From Acetofilamentum sp. (GTDB lineage Bacteria > Hydrothermota > 32-111), in the NCBI GenBank assembly GCA_020721805.1, contig DYMB01000006.1:1-64000 (forward strand): a DNA stretch of 64,000 bases, in the 5' to 3' direction. The translations under genes were made by a program, and so were the position numbers. Shown here piece after piece: positions 43,493 through 53,108 of this stretch. The notes under the pieces are model-generated. The model had not been told where the DNA came from, did no database searches, and saw only the letters and a list, made by a program, of their open reading frames with translations. The first letter of the stretch is position 1. Each line of letters starts with the position of its first letter.

Positions 43493-44764
43493 TCACTTTT
43501 GAACTATTCTCAGAATGTCGTTAAATGTAACCAGAAAGGTTAAAAAGAAAAGAACAGATAAACCTATATACTGATAAACCTGCATAAATTTTCTGTTTGC
43601 CTTTATCCCTGTTACCAACTCGAAAAGGTATATTAGAATGTATGAGCCATCGAGTGGTGGAAACGGTATCAGATTGAAAATAAAAAGATTTATTGAAAAG
43701 AAAGCAAGAAAAGATAAAAATGTTTCAAAACCAATTTTAAGTGTCTGATCTGTTATGGTGTAAATGGAAACTGGACCACCAAGGTTTTTTAAAGACATTC
43801 TTCCAGTAAAAAGTTGTTTGATAAATTTTAAAATCGAAAAAGATATCTGCCAGATTCTCTCAAAAGATATTTTCAAAGATTTGATAAATCCAACTTTCTG
43901 AATTTCATAGGAAAATCCTACTCCCAGAAAACCATATTCAACAACTTTTCCATCCACTGTATCTTTTCTGATATCTGGTTTAACGGTTATCGTTAAAGTA
44001 TCATTATCCCTTAAAATAAGAAAATTCATTTTTTCTCTATAATTTTCTTTTATTATATTTGAGATATCCTGCCAGGCAAAAATATTGAAACTATCTATCA
44101 TCAAGATAAGATCACCCTTTAAAATTCCAGATCTCATTGCTGCAGAATTATTTTCAACAATACCTATCTTTGGAGGAAAAGCGGGTATTATGGATAAAGA
44201 TTCAGGTTTCGTGAGTTTAAATGTAAACTCTCTTTTCTCTTCCTTATTTATAACTTCAAACCTGTTTTCTTCGTTTGGAATCAGATTTAAAAAAATATCG
44301 TTGAAATCCTTAATCTTTACACCGTTGACAATGGTTATCAGATCATTCTTTTTAAAATAATCTTTGTAAGTTCCCTCAACACTGTATAATGGTCTATTCT
44401 CAACTTTAGCGATACCAAAAAAAAATATCATAAAGAATACTAGAAAGAAAGCAAAAATGAAATTTGCAAATGGACCGGAAAAAATAACAAGAATTCTTTT
44501 AATGGGAGATTTGTTCATGAAATCATCTTCATCCCTGTTCTGGTTTTCAAAATCTTCCATACCTTTTAATTTAACATAACCACCAAATGGAAGAATGGAA
44601 AAGATATAATCGGTTTCATTTTTTTTAAATCCGAAAAGTTTTTTACCAAGACCCACCGAGAATGTCAAAACACCTATTTTAAAAAATTTTGCAACTATAA
44701 AATGTCCAAACTCATGGATAATAACCATTATTCCGAGAATCAAAACCATTACTAAAAAACTCAT
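43493..44764 (-). CDS. rseP: site-2 protease RseP
   Basis: An intramembrane zinc metalloprotease. The first helix carries the zinc motif IHEFGHFIVAKFFKIG, PDZ sequence is seen in the middle (GIVENNSAAMRSGILKGDLILMID in parts), and the second active-site motif NLIPFPPLDGSYI lies near the end. It cleaves anti-sigma factors or signal peptides within membranes. It overlaps dxr by four bases at the end of the growth operon. Confidence 0.94.
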   Translation of the reverse strand: MSFLVMVLILGIMVIIHEFGHFIVAKFFKIGVLTFSVGLGKKLFGFKKNETDYIFSILPFGGYVKLKGMEDFENQNRDEDDFMNKSPIKRILVIFSGPFANFIFAFFLVFFMIFFFGIAKVENRPLYSVEGTYKDYFKKNDLITIVNGVKIKDFNDIFLNLIPNEENRFEVINKEEKREFTFKLTKPESLSIIPAFPPKIGIVENNSAAMRSGILKGDLILMIDSFNIFAWQDISNIIKENYREKMNFLILRDNDTLTITVKPDIRKDTVDGKVVEYGFLGVGFSYEIQKVGFIKSLKISFERIWQISFSILKFIKQLFTGRMSLKNLGGPVSIYTITDQTLKIGFETFLSFLAFFSINLFIFNLIPFPPLDGSYILIYLFELVTGIKANRKFMQVYQYIGLSVLFFLTFLVTFNDILRIVQK

Positions 44765-45894
44765 AATTTTTCTCCAATTTTTGTAGCAAGAATTTTTGCT
44801 TTTTCTTCGCTCTCTTTTATATTTTCTATTGTCACTTTTTCAATAAATTTTACAGATCTCATAACCTTTTCGATAAGGGGAACTATCAAATTAAATTTTA
44901 TCCTACCATTCAAAAAGAGTTCAACACTCTTTTCGTTTGCGGCATTGAATATTGCTGGCATGTTTCCACCCTTTTCGATCGCTTTGTAAGCCAATTTTAA
45001 AGAAGTATATTTTTCAAGTGGGGCTGGATAAAAGGATATATCGTTTCTATAATCTTCGTTTAACAATTTTAAGGATGGAGAATCACCTCTATCTGGATGT
45101 AAAAGGGCATATTCTATAGGAAGAACCATATCGGGATAAGCCATATGACATATATATGTTCCATCGTTCAACATAACCATTGCATGTACTAAAGATTGGG
45201 GATGTATCAATACCCCAACCATTTCGGGAGGAAGATCGAACAATCTACACGCTTCTATAATTTCAAGTCCCTTGTTTACCATTGTTGATGAATCTATTGT
45301 CACTTTTATGCCCATATTCCATATGGGATGTTTGATAACTTCATCATAAGAAAGGTCGGTTTTATTCAGTTTAAAAGGAACTCCACCGGATGCGGTTATA
45401 TAACATTTTTTTATCTGCTTTCTATCAATAAAGGAGAGTAACTGCCACAAAGCGGAATGTTCCGAATCAACAGGTTTTATTAAAGCCCTTTTATTTTTTT
45501 TCAACTCTTTTTTTATTATTTCACCATATGAAACTATCGTTTCCTTATTAGCAAGTGCAATAATTTTCCCTCTTTTTATAGCATAGTAAGTTGGTAAAAA
45601 ACCTACCGAACCTACAAGAGAATTTAAAACAAGATCGTATTCAAGATTCTTTACAAAATATGTGTTTACATCCCCATCCTGTAACCTTTTCGATTTATTA
45701 TTACAAATGATCGTTGAACCATCCTGAATACCTATATTTTTAACTGAAAATTCTCTGGATATTTCAATTAATTTTTCCTTTTTTGTGTTGGCAGTGATTC
45801 CAACAATTTTGAATCTTTTGGGATATTTTCTTATAACCTTTAATGCGCTTGTTCCAATGGAGCCTGTTGCTCCAAGAATTAAAATTTTTTTCAT
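44761..45894 (-). CDS. dxr: 1-deoxy-D-xylulose 5-phosphate reductoisomerase
   Basis: Dxr makes MEP, the second step of the non-mevalonate isoprenoid pathway. NADPH loop ILGATGSIGTSALKVI, ALANKETIVSYG, the metal/substrate block PVDSEHSALWQ, and MVNKGLEIIEACRLF are all present. 377 residues is normal. With ispE it shows that the MEP pathway supplies isoprenoids here. It lies between cdsA and rseP with four-base overlaps. Confidence 0.96.
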   Translation of the reverse strand: MKKILILGATGSIGTSALKVIRKYPKRFKIVGITANTKKEKLIEISREFSVKNIGIQDGSTIICNNKSKRLQDGDVNTYFVKNLEYDLVLNSLVGSVGFLPTYYAIKRGKIIALANKETIVSYGEIIKKELKKNKRALIKPVDSEHSALWQLLSFIDRKQIKKCYITASGGVPFKLNKTDLSYDEVIKHPIWNMGIKVTIDSSTMVNKGLEIIEACRLFDLPPEMVGVLIHPQSLVHAMVMLNDGTYICHMAYPDMVLPIEYALLHPDRGDSPSLKLLNEDYRNDISFYPAPLEKYTSLKLAYKAIEKGGNMPAIFNAANEKSVELFLNGRIKFNLIVPLIEKVMRSVKFIEKVTIENIKESEEKAKILATKIGEKL

Positions 45895-46730
45895 AAAATT
45901 CTATAGTTTATAACAAATATAGTATAGTAATAAATCAATGGAAGTGCAAATAGTACGGAATCGAATCTATCCAGGACACCACCATGTCCTGGTAAAAATG
46001 AAGAAATATCTTTCAACTGTGCATCCCTTTTCATAGCGGATTCTATCAGATCTCCACTCAGTCCACCTATGGATGATATTATCGAAAGGATAAAGATATC
46101 AACAAATAATAATTCTTTAAAATAGAATAGAGAATAGATTGATCCTGAAAGTAATGAAAAAATAAAACCCCCGATAAGACCCTCATAAGATTTTGATGGA
46201 CTTATTCTTGGAAGAATTTTATGTTTCCCAAACCTTGAACCAACAAAAAATGCTCCCGTATCGGACATCCAGATCATCAAAAAGGACAATACAACAAGTT
46301 TTGGGGAATCAAAAAGTGAAAAACTTAATCTTTCTATAAGTATCATATGTCCACCAAGCCAACCGCTGTAGAGAACTCCAAAAGTTGTCGCGGAGATATA
46401 TACGATTGATTTATCAGTATCGTTCCTTCTAAGTTCTCTTATGGAAACGAATATTATCAAAACGGTTATAAGAAAATATGTGAAAATTGCAGAAGAATAG
46501 TTCATTATAAAACTTATCACAATCGATGATAATATTCCAGTTCTCAAATAAGGCTGTAAACCCTTCTCTTTTAAAAGTGTGAAAAATTCATATGACATTA
46601 TACCGATTATTCCAAGGATCATAAAAAGATATGGATACGATCCATAACTAAAGATTGCTAAAAAAAATGGTATGAAAAGAAAAGAAACAAATAATCTGTA
46701 AGAGAGTTCTTTATTTTTAAATTTTACCAA
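45891..46730 (-). CDS. cdsA: phosphatidate cytidylyltransferase
   Basis: CdsA activates phosphatidate (or its archaeal analogue) to the CDP form. It has seven or eight membrane segments and the signature SPSKSYEGLIGGFIFSLLSG with, further on, DAQLKDISSFLPGHGGVLDRFDS. A longer frame from 46871 lies inside uppS. I place the start at the TTG at 46730, which has GGGAG nearby and begins the normal N-terminus; this gives about 279 residues. Confidence 0.92.
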   Translation of the reverse strand: MVKFKNKELSYRLFVSFLFIPFFLAIFSYGSYPYLFMILGIIGIMSYEFFTLLKEKGLQPYLRTGILSSIVISFIMNYSSAIFTYFLITVLIIFVSIRELRRNDTDKSIVYISATTFGVLYSGWLGGHMILIERLSFSLFDSPKLVVLSFLMIWMSDTGAFFVGSRFGKHKILPRISPSKSYEGLIGGFIFSLLSGSIYSLFYFKELLFVDIFILSIISSIGGLSGDLIESAMKRDAQLKDISSFLPGHGGVLDRFDSVLFALPLIYYYTIFVINYRIL

Positions 46731-47445
46731 ATCTTCTCTCCCTTTTTGAATAATCCTGAATCGCTTTATCAAACTCTTTTTCGTTAAAATCAGGCCAAAG
46801 AACATAGGTAAAATAGAACTCCGAATAGGCTGTCTGCCATAGTAAAAAATTGGATATTCTAAATTCTCCACTCGTTCTTATAACCAGATCAGGATCCGGG
46901 ACATCAGGGAGATATAAGAACTTTGAAAATTCAATATTATCAAGTTGTTTGATCTGGTTTGTTTTCATCTTCTGACATATACTCTTACAGGCATCAACTA
47001 TCTCCTGCCTTCCCCCATAATCTACTGCGAGTATGAGTTTTAAACCAGTATTTTCTCTTGTAACCTCTTCAGCGTTTTTAATGTTGTCAATCAATTCCTT
47101 TGAGATTTTATCCTTTCTTCCAATGAAATAAACTTTAACATTATTTTTATACAATTCTGGGAGTTCTTGCTTTAAAAGCATTGAAAACATTTTCATCAAA
47201 CTATTGACTTCTCTTTTGGGTCGATCCCAATTTTCAGTTGAAAAAGTGAAGAGTGTAAGATATTTTACTCCGATCTTTGAGGAATATTTTACAATTTTTC
47301 TAACAGTTTCGACACCCTTTTTATGCCCGTAAATTCTATTTTTTCCTCTCAATCTTGCCCATCTACCATTCCCATCCATTATTATGGCAACATGAGTGGG
47401 AATTTTAATATCATTTTCACCCTTTTTAGTGTTCAAGGATCTCAT
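46717..47445 (-). CDS. uppS: undecaprenyl diphosphate synthase (cis-prenyltransferase)
   Basis: The N-terminal block HVAIIMDGNGRWARLRGKNR with the catalytic Asp, YLTLFTFSTENWDRP, and the C-terminal block PDLVIRTSGEFRISNFLLWQ are all family hallmarks. It makes the lipid carrier for cell-wall synthesis. 242 residues. It overlaps frr and cdsA. Confidence 0.96.
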   Translation of the reverse strand: MRSLNTKKGENDIKIPTHVAIIMDGNGRWARLRGKNRIYGHKKGVETVRKIVKYSSKIGVKYLTLFTFSTENWDRPKREVNSLMKMFSMLLKQELPELYKNNVKVYFIGRKDKISKELIDNIKNAEEVTRENTGLKLILAVDYGGRQEIVDACKSICQKMKTNQIKQLDNIEFSKFLYLPDVPDPDLVIRTSGEFRISNFLLWQTAYSEFYFTYVLWPDFNEKEFDKAIQDYSKRERRFGKI

Positions 47446-47983
47446 TTTCCTTCTTTAAAAGTATTTCATCAACCAGAGAGACATATTTTTCAGTAATTTT
47501 TTGAATCTCTTTTTCCAATCTTTCCTCATCATCCTCGGATGTTTTTCCATCCTTTTTCATCTCTTTCAATTTTTCGATATTATCCCTTCTTATCTGTCTT
47601 ATACCTATTTTAATATCTTCTGCTAACTTTTTTAAAGTTTTGATTATCTCTTTTCTTCTTTCTTCAGTTAAAGGTGGAATTGCCATCCTTATAACATTTC
47701 CATCATTTGATGGAGTGAGTCCTATATTTGCTTTTAAAATTTCCTTTTCAATTACAGAAAGAACAGTTTTGTCCCAGGGTTGAACAACTATCATTTTTGG
47801 ATCGGGAGTTGAAATCGTAGCCACCTGATTCAGAGGGGATTTGACACCATAATATTCAACTGTTATTCCATCAAGTAATGAGGGGGTTGCTTTACCTGTT
47901 CTTATCTTTGAAAGTTCACTTTTAAACACTTCTATACTTTTTTTCATAGAATTTTCTGCTTCCAATAAAAGTTTTTCAGGCAT
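47426..47983 (-). CDS. frr: ribosome recycling factor
   Basis: 185 residues with the family pattern: KSELSKIRTGKATPSLLDGI near the start, PLNQVATISTPDPKMIVVQPWD in the middle, and RKEIIKTLKKLAEDIKIGIR. It acts with EF-G to split ribosomes after termination. The end overlaps the start of uppS by 20 bases. Confidence 0.97.
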   Translation of the reverse strand: MPEKLLLEAENSMKKSIEVFKSELSKIRTGKATPSLLDGITVEYYGVKSPLNQVATISTPDPKMIVVQPWDKTVLSVIEKEILKANIGLTPSNDGNVIRMAIPPLTEERRKEIIKTLKKLAEDIKIGIRQIRRDNIEKLKEMKKDGKTSEDDEERLEKEIQKITEKYVSLVDEILLKKENEILEH

Positions 47984-47992
47984 ATTTCCTCC

Positions 47993-48709
47993 TTAATTTA
48001 CAAGAGTACCAATTTTTTCACCTTTGATTATTTTTATCAGATTACCATAGTTTAAAATATTAAAAACGATTATGGGTAATTTATTTTCCTTACTTAAAGA
48101 TATAGCTGTCATATCCATCACATTCAATTCTTTTACCAGTACGGAAGAATATTTGATGTTTTTATACATTTTTGCATTTTTATTTTTAACAGGATCAAAA
48201 TTGAAGACACCATCAACCTTTGTCCCTTTCAGAAGAACATCGGCTTCTATCTCGGATGCCCTTAACACAGCTGCGGTATCAGTGGTAAAGAAGGGATTTC
48301 CAGTTCCACCGGTAAAGATCACTATTCTTTTCTTTTCAAGATGAGAAATCGCTTTTCTTCTAATATACGGTTCCGCTATCTGTTTTATCTCTATAGCCGT
48401 CATCATCCTTGTTGAGATTCCCTCTTTTTCTATCATAGATTGTAACACCATGCCATTTATTATAGTTGAAAGCATTCCGGTATAATCGGCGCTAACCTTG
48501 TCAAGATGCAACTGCTTTACCAGATTCGATCCCCTTATAATATTTCCACCACCTATTACAATACCAATTTCCACACCATAATTGTAAACCTGAATTATCT
48601 CTTTAACAAGAGTTAATAATGATTTTTCAGAAAAAACAGAATTTTTGTCTCCAAGAATTTCACCTGAAAGTTTCAACAGGATCCTTTTGTATCCTTTAAA
48701 ATCTTTCAT
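47993..48709 (-). CDS. pyrH: uridylate kinase
   Basis: Bacterial UMP kinase of the amino-acid kinase fold: KRILLKLSGEILGDK, IGIVIGGGNIIRG, the block DYTGMLSTIINGMVL, VIFTGGTGNPFFTTDTAA and LLKGTKVDGVF. 238 residues. It starts one base after tsf ends, and is followed by frr, the usual rpsB-tsf-pyrH-frr order. Confidence 0.97.
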   Translation of the reverse strand: MKDFKGYKRILLKLSGEILGDKNSVFSEKSLLTLVKEIIQVYNYGVEIGIVIGGGNIIRGSNLVKQLHLDKVSADYTGMLSTIINGMVLQSMIEKEGISTRMMTAIEIKQIAEPYIRRKAISHLEKKRIVIFTGGTGNPFFTTDTAAVLRASEIEADVLLKGTKVDGVFNFDPVKNKNAKMYKNIKYSSVLVKELNVMDMTAISLSKENKLPIIVFNILNYGNLIKIIKGEKIGTLVN

Positions 48710-49306
48710 CTACTCTCCGATTTTAAATAAAGAGAATCTTCTCACTATTATGTTTTCTCCAAATTTTGCAATATTTTCTTTTATATAATCTTCAACCGTT
48801 TTCTTATCTTCGCTACCAAAAAACTGCTGTTTGTAAAGACAGTTATCCTCATAAAATTTTTGAAGTTTATTCTCTATTATCTTTTTAATAACATTTTCAG
48901 GTTTTTTTGAATCCTTTAACTGCTCTCTGTATATCTCTTTTTCTTTTTCAATAATTTCCGTTGGAACATCATTCTCATTTACAAATTGTGGCTCCATTGC
49001 ACCTATGTGTATTGATATCTGATGAGCCATATCAATAAAATCCTGAGTTTTTGCAACAAAATCGGTTTCACAGTTAACCTCAACAAGAACACCGAGTTTT
49101 TTGTTGTAATGTATGTATGAATCTATAACACCTTCGGATGCTACCCTTGATGATTTCTTCGCTGCTTTTAGAATCCCTTCTTTTCTTAAATAATCTATAG
49201 CTTTCTCTATATCGCCCTGACTTTTTATTAAAGCATTTTTACAATCCATTATTCCAAGTCCTGTTCTTTCTTTTAGTTCTTTAATCATGTCCATCGATAT
49301 ATTCAT
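48710..49306 (-). CDS. tsf: elongation factor Ts, short form
   Basis: 198 residues, the single-module form found in Thermus and others, in contrast to about 280 in E. coli. Seen are [19 protein letters not shown], the EF-Tu contact motif [14 protein letters not shown], and a reduced C-terminal part. It exchanges GDP on EF-Tu. GGAG lies eight bases before the ATG. Confidence 0.95.
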   Translation of the reverse strand: MNISMDMIKELKERTGLGIMDCKNALIKSQGDIEKAIDYLRKEGILKAAKKSSRVASEGVIDSYIHYNKKLGVLVEVNCETDFVAKTQDFIDMAHQISIHIGAMEPQFVNENDVPTEIIEKEKEIYREQLKDSKKPENVIKKIIENKLQKFYEDNCLYKQQFFGSEDKKTVEDYIKENIAKFGENIIVRRFSLFKIGE

Positions 49307-49325
49307 AATAAAATCTCCTTTTAAA

Positions 49326-50138
49326 TTATTCTATCCTTTTTTTTCTTTTTATTCTTTCAATTTTAGTATCATCGGAATCTATTTCTTCCTCATCCGTTTC
49401 ACCTGGGACTCTTGTTTGAGAAACTTCCTCAACTTTCTTTTTATCCAGATAATCTTTTCTTTCAAGCAAACCCTGATTTACAGCATCACTTATGACCCTT
49501 GTTATTATTTCTATAGATTTTATAGCATCATCGTTACCAGGTATCGGTATGGTTATATTATCCGGATCAGAGTTAGTATCGACTATCGCAACTATTGGTA
49601 TTCCCATAAGGTTTGCCTCATTTATAGCGATTTTATGTTTCTTTGTGTCAACAACATATATCAGGTCTGGTAATCTCGTCATCTCTTTTATTCCAGAAAA
49701 GATCTTTGAAAGTTTCTCTATTTCCCTTTCCTTCATTCTTCTTTCCTTTTTGGTCAGACCTTCATATTCACCCTTCTTAAGACGATTTTCACTATCTTTC
49801 AGTTTATCGATAGTCTTTTTTACGGTAGAGAAATTGGTTAAAAGTCCTCCAAGCCATCTCTCATTCACATAAAAAGAGTTACAATTTTTTCCCTCCTGTT
49901 CAATTATATCCTTTGCCTGTTTCTTTGTTCCTACAAAAAGAATGTTACCACCCTCTGCCATCTTATTTTTAACAAAAGAATGTGCGATTTTTAACTGTTC
50001 TAAGGTTTTTACAAGATCGATTATGTGAATATTGTTTCTTGATGAAAAGATGAATCTCTTCATCTTTGGGTTCCATCTTTCAATCTTATGACCGAAATGA
50101 ACGCCACACTTTAAAAGTTCCTCAATTGTTACCTTCAT
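49326..50138 (-). CDS. rpsB: ribosomal protein S2
   Basis: The family blocks [51 protein letters not shown], and [20 protein letters not shown] with [18 protein letters not shown] text are present. A charged tail of about 40 residues extends the C-terminus. AAGGAGGAG lies eight bases before the ATG. Confidence 0.96.
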   Translation of the reverse strand: MKVTIEELLKCGVHFGHKIERWNPKMKRFIFSSRNNIHIIDLVKTLEQLKIAHSFVKNKMAEGGNILFVGTKKQAKDIIEQEGKNCNSFYVNERWLGGLLTNFSTVKKTIDKLKDSENRLKKGEYEGLTKKERRMKEREIEKLSKIFSGIKEMTRLPDLIYVVDTKKHKIAINEANLMGIPIVAIVDTNSDPDNITIPIPGNDDAIKSIEIITRVISDAVNQGLLERKDYLDKKKVEEVSQTRVPGETDEEEIDSDDTKIERIKRKKRIE

Positions 50139-50235
50139 TGAAAACTCCTCCTTCGGTTATACTTCCACTGAACCTATGGGAACGGATTGACCCGCACCGC
50201 CCATAAGATTTTGATCAGTGTGTTTAGTTTTTTTA
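50139..50235 (-). promoter_or_regulatory. structured leader between rpsI and rpsB
   Basis: This 97-base gap is GC-richer than its surroundings. On the minus strand it can form a stem TGGG/CCCA enclosing CGG-GTCAAT-CCG, followed by a GGTT/AACC pairing just before the ribosome-binding site. I see no promoter. A ribosomal-protein leader that binds S2 is a plausible but unproved reading. Confidence 0.35.
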
Positions 50236-50625
50236 TTATCTCTTTGAGAATTGATATCTCTTTCTTGCTTTTGAGAGCCCGTATTTTCTTCTTTCCTTTT
50301 CTCTCGGATCCCTTGTTAAGAATCCATTATCCTTTAAAAGGTTTTTTAAATCTGGATATCTTTTTGCTATGGATCTTGCAATTCCAAGTTTTATAGCATC
50401 TTTCTGCCCGGTTATTCCACCACCATTTACCTTAGCGTAAACAGATATCTTTTTTTCAAGACCACACAATTTTAAAATATTTAAAAGTTCTTCCCTATGA
50501 TCAAACCTTTTTATAAAATCTTCAAGTTTTTTACCATTTATCAAAAATTTTCCTTTACCTTCTACCAGCCTAACTCTTGCAACAGATTCTTTTCTTCTAC
50601 CCACAAAAAGATTATTCTCCGCCAA
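50236..50625 (-). CDS. rpsI: ribosomal protein S9
   Basis: GRRKESVARVRLVEGKGKF at the start, VNGGGITGQKDAIKLGIAR in the middle, and the basic C-terminal tail RKYGLSKARKRYQFSKR that reaches the P-site tRNA. 129 residues. It follows rplM by 11 bases, the usual pair. Confidence 0.97.
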   Translation of the reverse strand: MAENNLFVGRRKESVARVRLVEGKGKFLINGKKLEDFIKRFDHREELLNILKLCGLEKKISVYAKVNGGGITGQKDAIKLGIARSIAKRYPDLKNLLKDNGFLTRDPREKERRKYGLSKARKRYQFSKR

Positions 50626-50637
50626 AATTTCCTCCTA

Positions 50638-51066
50638 TTATAGTTTGATTTCAATCGGTTTCTGTGCTTTTTGTCTATGATTAGCATTTTTGTAAATCTT
50701 TAATCTGGTCAACATTTTTCTTGCAAGTTTGTTTTTGGGTAACATTCTTTTTACAGCGAGTAAAAGAACCTTTGAAGGATTCTTCTCAAGAAGTTCTTTT
50801 AAAGTAATCTCTTTGAGATTGCCCATATAACCTGAATGGGAATAGTAAACTTTACTTGAAAGTTTATTACCTGTTACTTTAACCTCACCTGCATTTATAA
50901 CGACAACGCCATCCCCATTATCGAGATCGGGTTGATAGTTAACTTTATTTTTACCCATAAGAATAATGGCGATTCTGCTTGCAAGTCTTCCCAAATTCTT
51001 ATCTCTGGCATCGATAAGATACCAGTTGTGTTTTACATCTTCTTTTCTCGTTATAGTTGTTCTCAT
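50638..51066 (-). CDS. rplM: ribosomal protein L13
   Basis: WYLIDARDKNLGRLASRIA at the start, GDGVVVINAGEVKVTGNK, YYSHSGYMGNLKEITLKELL and AVKRMLPKNKLARKMLTRLK are standard L13 blocks. 142 residues, ten bases after the TPR lipoprotein gene, so it is probably read from the promoter at 52191. Confidence 0.97.
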   Translation of the reverse strand: MRTTITRKEDVKHNWYLIDARDKNLGRLASRIAIILMGKNKVNYQPDLDNGDGVVVINAGEVKVTGNKLSSKVYYSHSGYMGNLKEITLKELLEKNPSKVLLLAVKRMLPKNKLARKMLTRLKIYKNANHRQKAQKPIEIKL

Positions 51067-51076
51067 CAGAATCTCC

Positions 51077-52156
51077 TTATTTTCCTTTTTTCTTTAAATC
51101 CTCATATTTTTTATACGCTTCGACAGATTTCTCATTCATCTTCATCCTTGAATAACTATCAGCAAGAATAAGATAGAGATCACTTATTTCAACACCGGCT
51201 TTTTTTATATAATCTTCAAGCGTTTTAACCGCATCAGCGTAATCTTTATTCTTGTAATAAGCGAAACCAAGGTTAAGAAGAGATTCCAGATCTTCGCTGT
51301 TATCGGTTATTGCTAATAAAAAATATTTTATAGCATTTTTATATTCCTTTTTTTCTTCAAGATAAATTTTACCCAGTTTATAATCCACATCGTTCTTATA
51401 GGTTATAAGTTTTGTTTTCATTAAAGAATCGGAATTTTCAAAAATCTGATCGAATTTTACAAAATTATCGATAGCATTATTAAAATCTTTTCCAGCAAAA
51501 GCAACTTCTCCCAACCAGTATAGTATCTGTGGATTTTCAAAATCTATCTCTTTTGCCTGGTCTAAATATTTTTTAGCCTCCTGAAGGTTATTACTTTCGA
51601 TATAATATTTTGCAACATTAAAAAGTAATGATAGATTTTTGGGATTCTTCGATAGGGATTTATCCATAATCTTTTTCATATTGATCTCATCCTGATTTTC
51701 AAGATAAAGTAAAACAAGATAATCATAATTAACTGTGGTATCTTTAATCTCTTCTGCCTTTAAAAGGTAATTCTCATACTTTGTCCTGTTTTCTTTTCCA
51801 TCTTTGTTTCTTAAAAATCCGGTACCCGCGTTGAAAAGTACTGGCCAGTAAAATTCTACATTCTCTTTCATTTCTTTCAAAACCTGTTTTGTTGTATCCT
51901 TTTCAACTGCAATCAAAAAATTCTCAGCTGCCAGATCAAACTCACTCTTTGATCCATAGGCTTTACCAAGCCATAGGTAAGCCTGAGGATTATTAGGCTC
52001 TATTTTTATCGCCTCTTTGAACTGGACAATCGCTTTATCAAAATCACTCTGTTGCATATATATTATACCCGAGGACATATATTGATTATTACATCCTGTC
52101 AAAAGTATAATAAAAAAAATAACAGAAAAAGATATTTTAAATAACAATTTTAACAT
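51077..52156 (-). CDS. TPR-repeat lipoprotein
   Basis: The ATG at 52156 has GGAGG six bases upstream and starts a lipoprotein signal (LLFKISFSVIFFIILLTGC). About eight tetratricopeptide repeats follow, for example FDKAIVQFKEAIKIEPNNPQ, NNLQEAKKYLDQAKEIDFEN and YKNAIKYFLLAITDNSEDLE. A longer frame from 52237 lacks a start signal. TPR lipoproteins usually scaffold envelope complexes. Its position at the head of a ribosomal-protein operon is unusual. Confidence 0.85.
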   Translation of the reverse strand: MLKLLFKISFSVIFFIILLTGCNNQYMSSGIIYMQQSDFDKAIVQFKEAIKIEPNNPQAYLWLGKAYGSKSEFDLAAENFLIAVEKDTTKQVLKEMKENVEFYWPVLFNAGTGFLRNKDGKENRTKYENYLLKAEEIKDTTVNYDYLVLLYLENQDEINMKKIMDKSLSKNPKNLSLLFNVAKYYIESNNLQEAKKYLDQAKEIDFENPQILYWLGEVAFAGKDFNNAIDNFVKFDQIFENSDSLMKTKLITYKNDVDYKLGKIYLEEKKEYKNAIKYFLLAITDNSEDLESLLNLGFAYYKNKDYADAVKTLEDYIKKAGVEISDLYLILADSYSRMKMNEKSVEAYKKYEDLKKKGK

Positions 52157-52190
52157 TAGTACCTCCAGATAAAGATAAAATTGGTTTATT

Positions 52191-52218
52191 ATTTTATCAA
52201 AAAATATTTTTTTGTCAA
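52191..52218 (-). promoter_or_regulatory. promoter of the TPR lipoprotein/ribosomal operon
   Basis: TTGACA (52213-52218) and TAAAAT (52191-52196), 16 bases apart, lie 35 bases before the lipoprotein ATG. It could serve all genes down to rseP. Confidence 0.7.
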
Positions 52219-52282
52219 TATATGTGATTCTTCTCATAATTCAGAATGAATACTATAAGAAAAAAATAGAGTTATTATTTTA

Positions 52283-52753
52283 TTATTTATTAAATATATC
52301 GTTCAAAATGTTCTCGATTTCGTTTTTAAACTGAGCATCAAAGGTTATATTCTCTTCTTCTTCCTTCATAAGTGATAAAATATTCTGACATACTTTTTGG
52401 GACATAACCTGTATAACTCCAATGATCGCATTTTTTGTAAAGATGGAGATAAGAATTAAATCGTCAGTGATAGCATAATAAAAAAAAGAATATTTTTTAC
52501 CTTCCTGAAAGAGAGTTAAAAAATAATCCTCTTTTAATAGTTTTGCTATACTTCTTGTAGCGTTGAATATTCCAGAACAGAGTGCTCCGATAGATTGGTT
52601 AAAATAATCATCATTTTTTTGACCATTTTGAAAAAGAATCTGTCCTGAGGTGTTTATGACCAAAACACTCGTTACTCTTGTCTCGATTGTAAATGCCCTC
52701 AATAACCGTTCAACATTTTTAACGGTAATTTCATCAAGAACAAGTTTTTTCAT
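52283..52753 (-). CDS. roadblock/LC7-like protein, third in the operon
   Basis: 156 residues. VTSVLVINTSGQILFQNGQ followed by helices with SIGALCSGIFNATRSIAKLL, and strands YSFFYYAITDDLILISIFTK, match the roadblock/LC7 pattern. A helical tail of about 35 residues follows. It is the last gene of the chemosensory operon. It probably forms dimers with the small neighbour. Confidence 0.6.
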   Translation of the reverse strand: MKKLVLDEITVKNVERLLRAFTIETRVTSVLVINTSGQILFQNGQKNDDYFNQSIGALCSGIFNATRSIAKLLKEDYFLTLFQEGKKYSFFYYAITDDLILISIFTKNAIIGVIQVMSQKVCQNILSLMKEEEENITFDAQFKNEIENILNDIFNK

Positions 52754-52763
52754 ATAATTTAAA

Positions 52764-53108
52764 TTAAATTAATTCCTGTAATGATGTTGCAATATTTTTA
52801 ATCTGGATTATAAGAGATCCTATGTTAACATTCTTTTCAGCAAGTGTAAAAAGAATAAACTTTTCTTTTGAAATGAATAAAATTTCTCCCTTATCGGTAT
52901 ATATGGTTGAAAATATTGGAAGAGGATCCGTGCTCTTTCCAAGACTCTTTTCCATCTCAATATTTATCTTTGCGACCATCGCACCCAGAAGTTCAGCCAG
53001 ATCAGTTTCGTAGAACAACTTTTCAACTATCAGTCCATCCTTTGTTAAAACCGCGACACCTTTTACCCCTCCTATTTCCATCACTTTTTCGATCTTTTCT
53101 TTTATCAT
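52764..53108 (-). CDS. roadblock/LC7 (MglB-like) protein
   Basis: A stand-alone 114-residue domain with GVKGVAVLTKDGLIVEKLFY, ELLGAMVAKINIEMEKSLG, STIYTDKGEILFISKEKFILFTLAE and a final helix, the complete roadblock fold. MglB-type members act as GTPase-activating partners of MglA in gliding and pilus polarity. No MglA-like GTPase is in this window. Its start overlaps the preceding gene by four bases. Confidence 0.75.
   Translation of the reverse strand: MIKEKIEKVMEIGGVKGVAVLTKDGLIVEKLFYETDLAELLGAMVAKINIEMEKSLGKSTDPLPIFSTIYTDKGEILFISKEKFILFTLAEKNVNIGSLIIQIKNIATSLQELI

Noticed and set aside
46731..46871. Upstream extension of cdsA
   Set aside because: The extra 47 residues overlap uppS and do not resemble the family N-terminus; a TTG start with a nearby GGGAG fits better.
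49287..49872. Plus-strand open frames opposite rpsB and tsf
   Set aside because: Both lie inside strongly conserved genes on the other strand and lack start signals.
52157..52237. Upstream extension of the TPR lipoprotein
   Set aside because: It would bury the lipoprotein signal behind 27 unrelated residues and include the promoter; the ATG at 52156 with GGAGG is clearly better.
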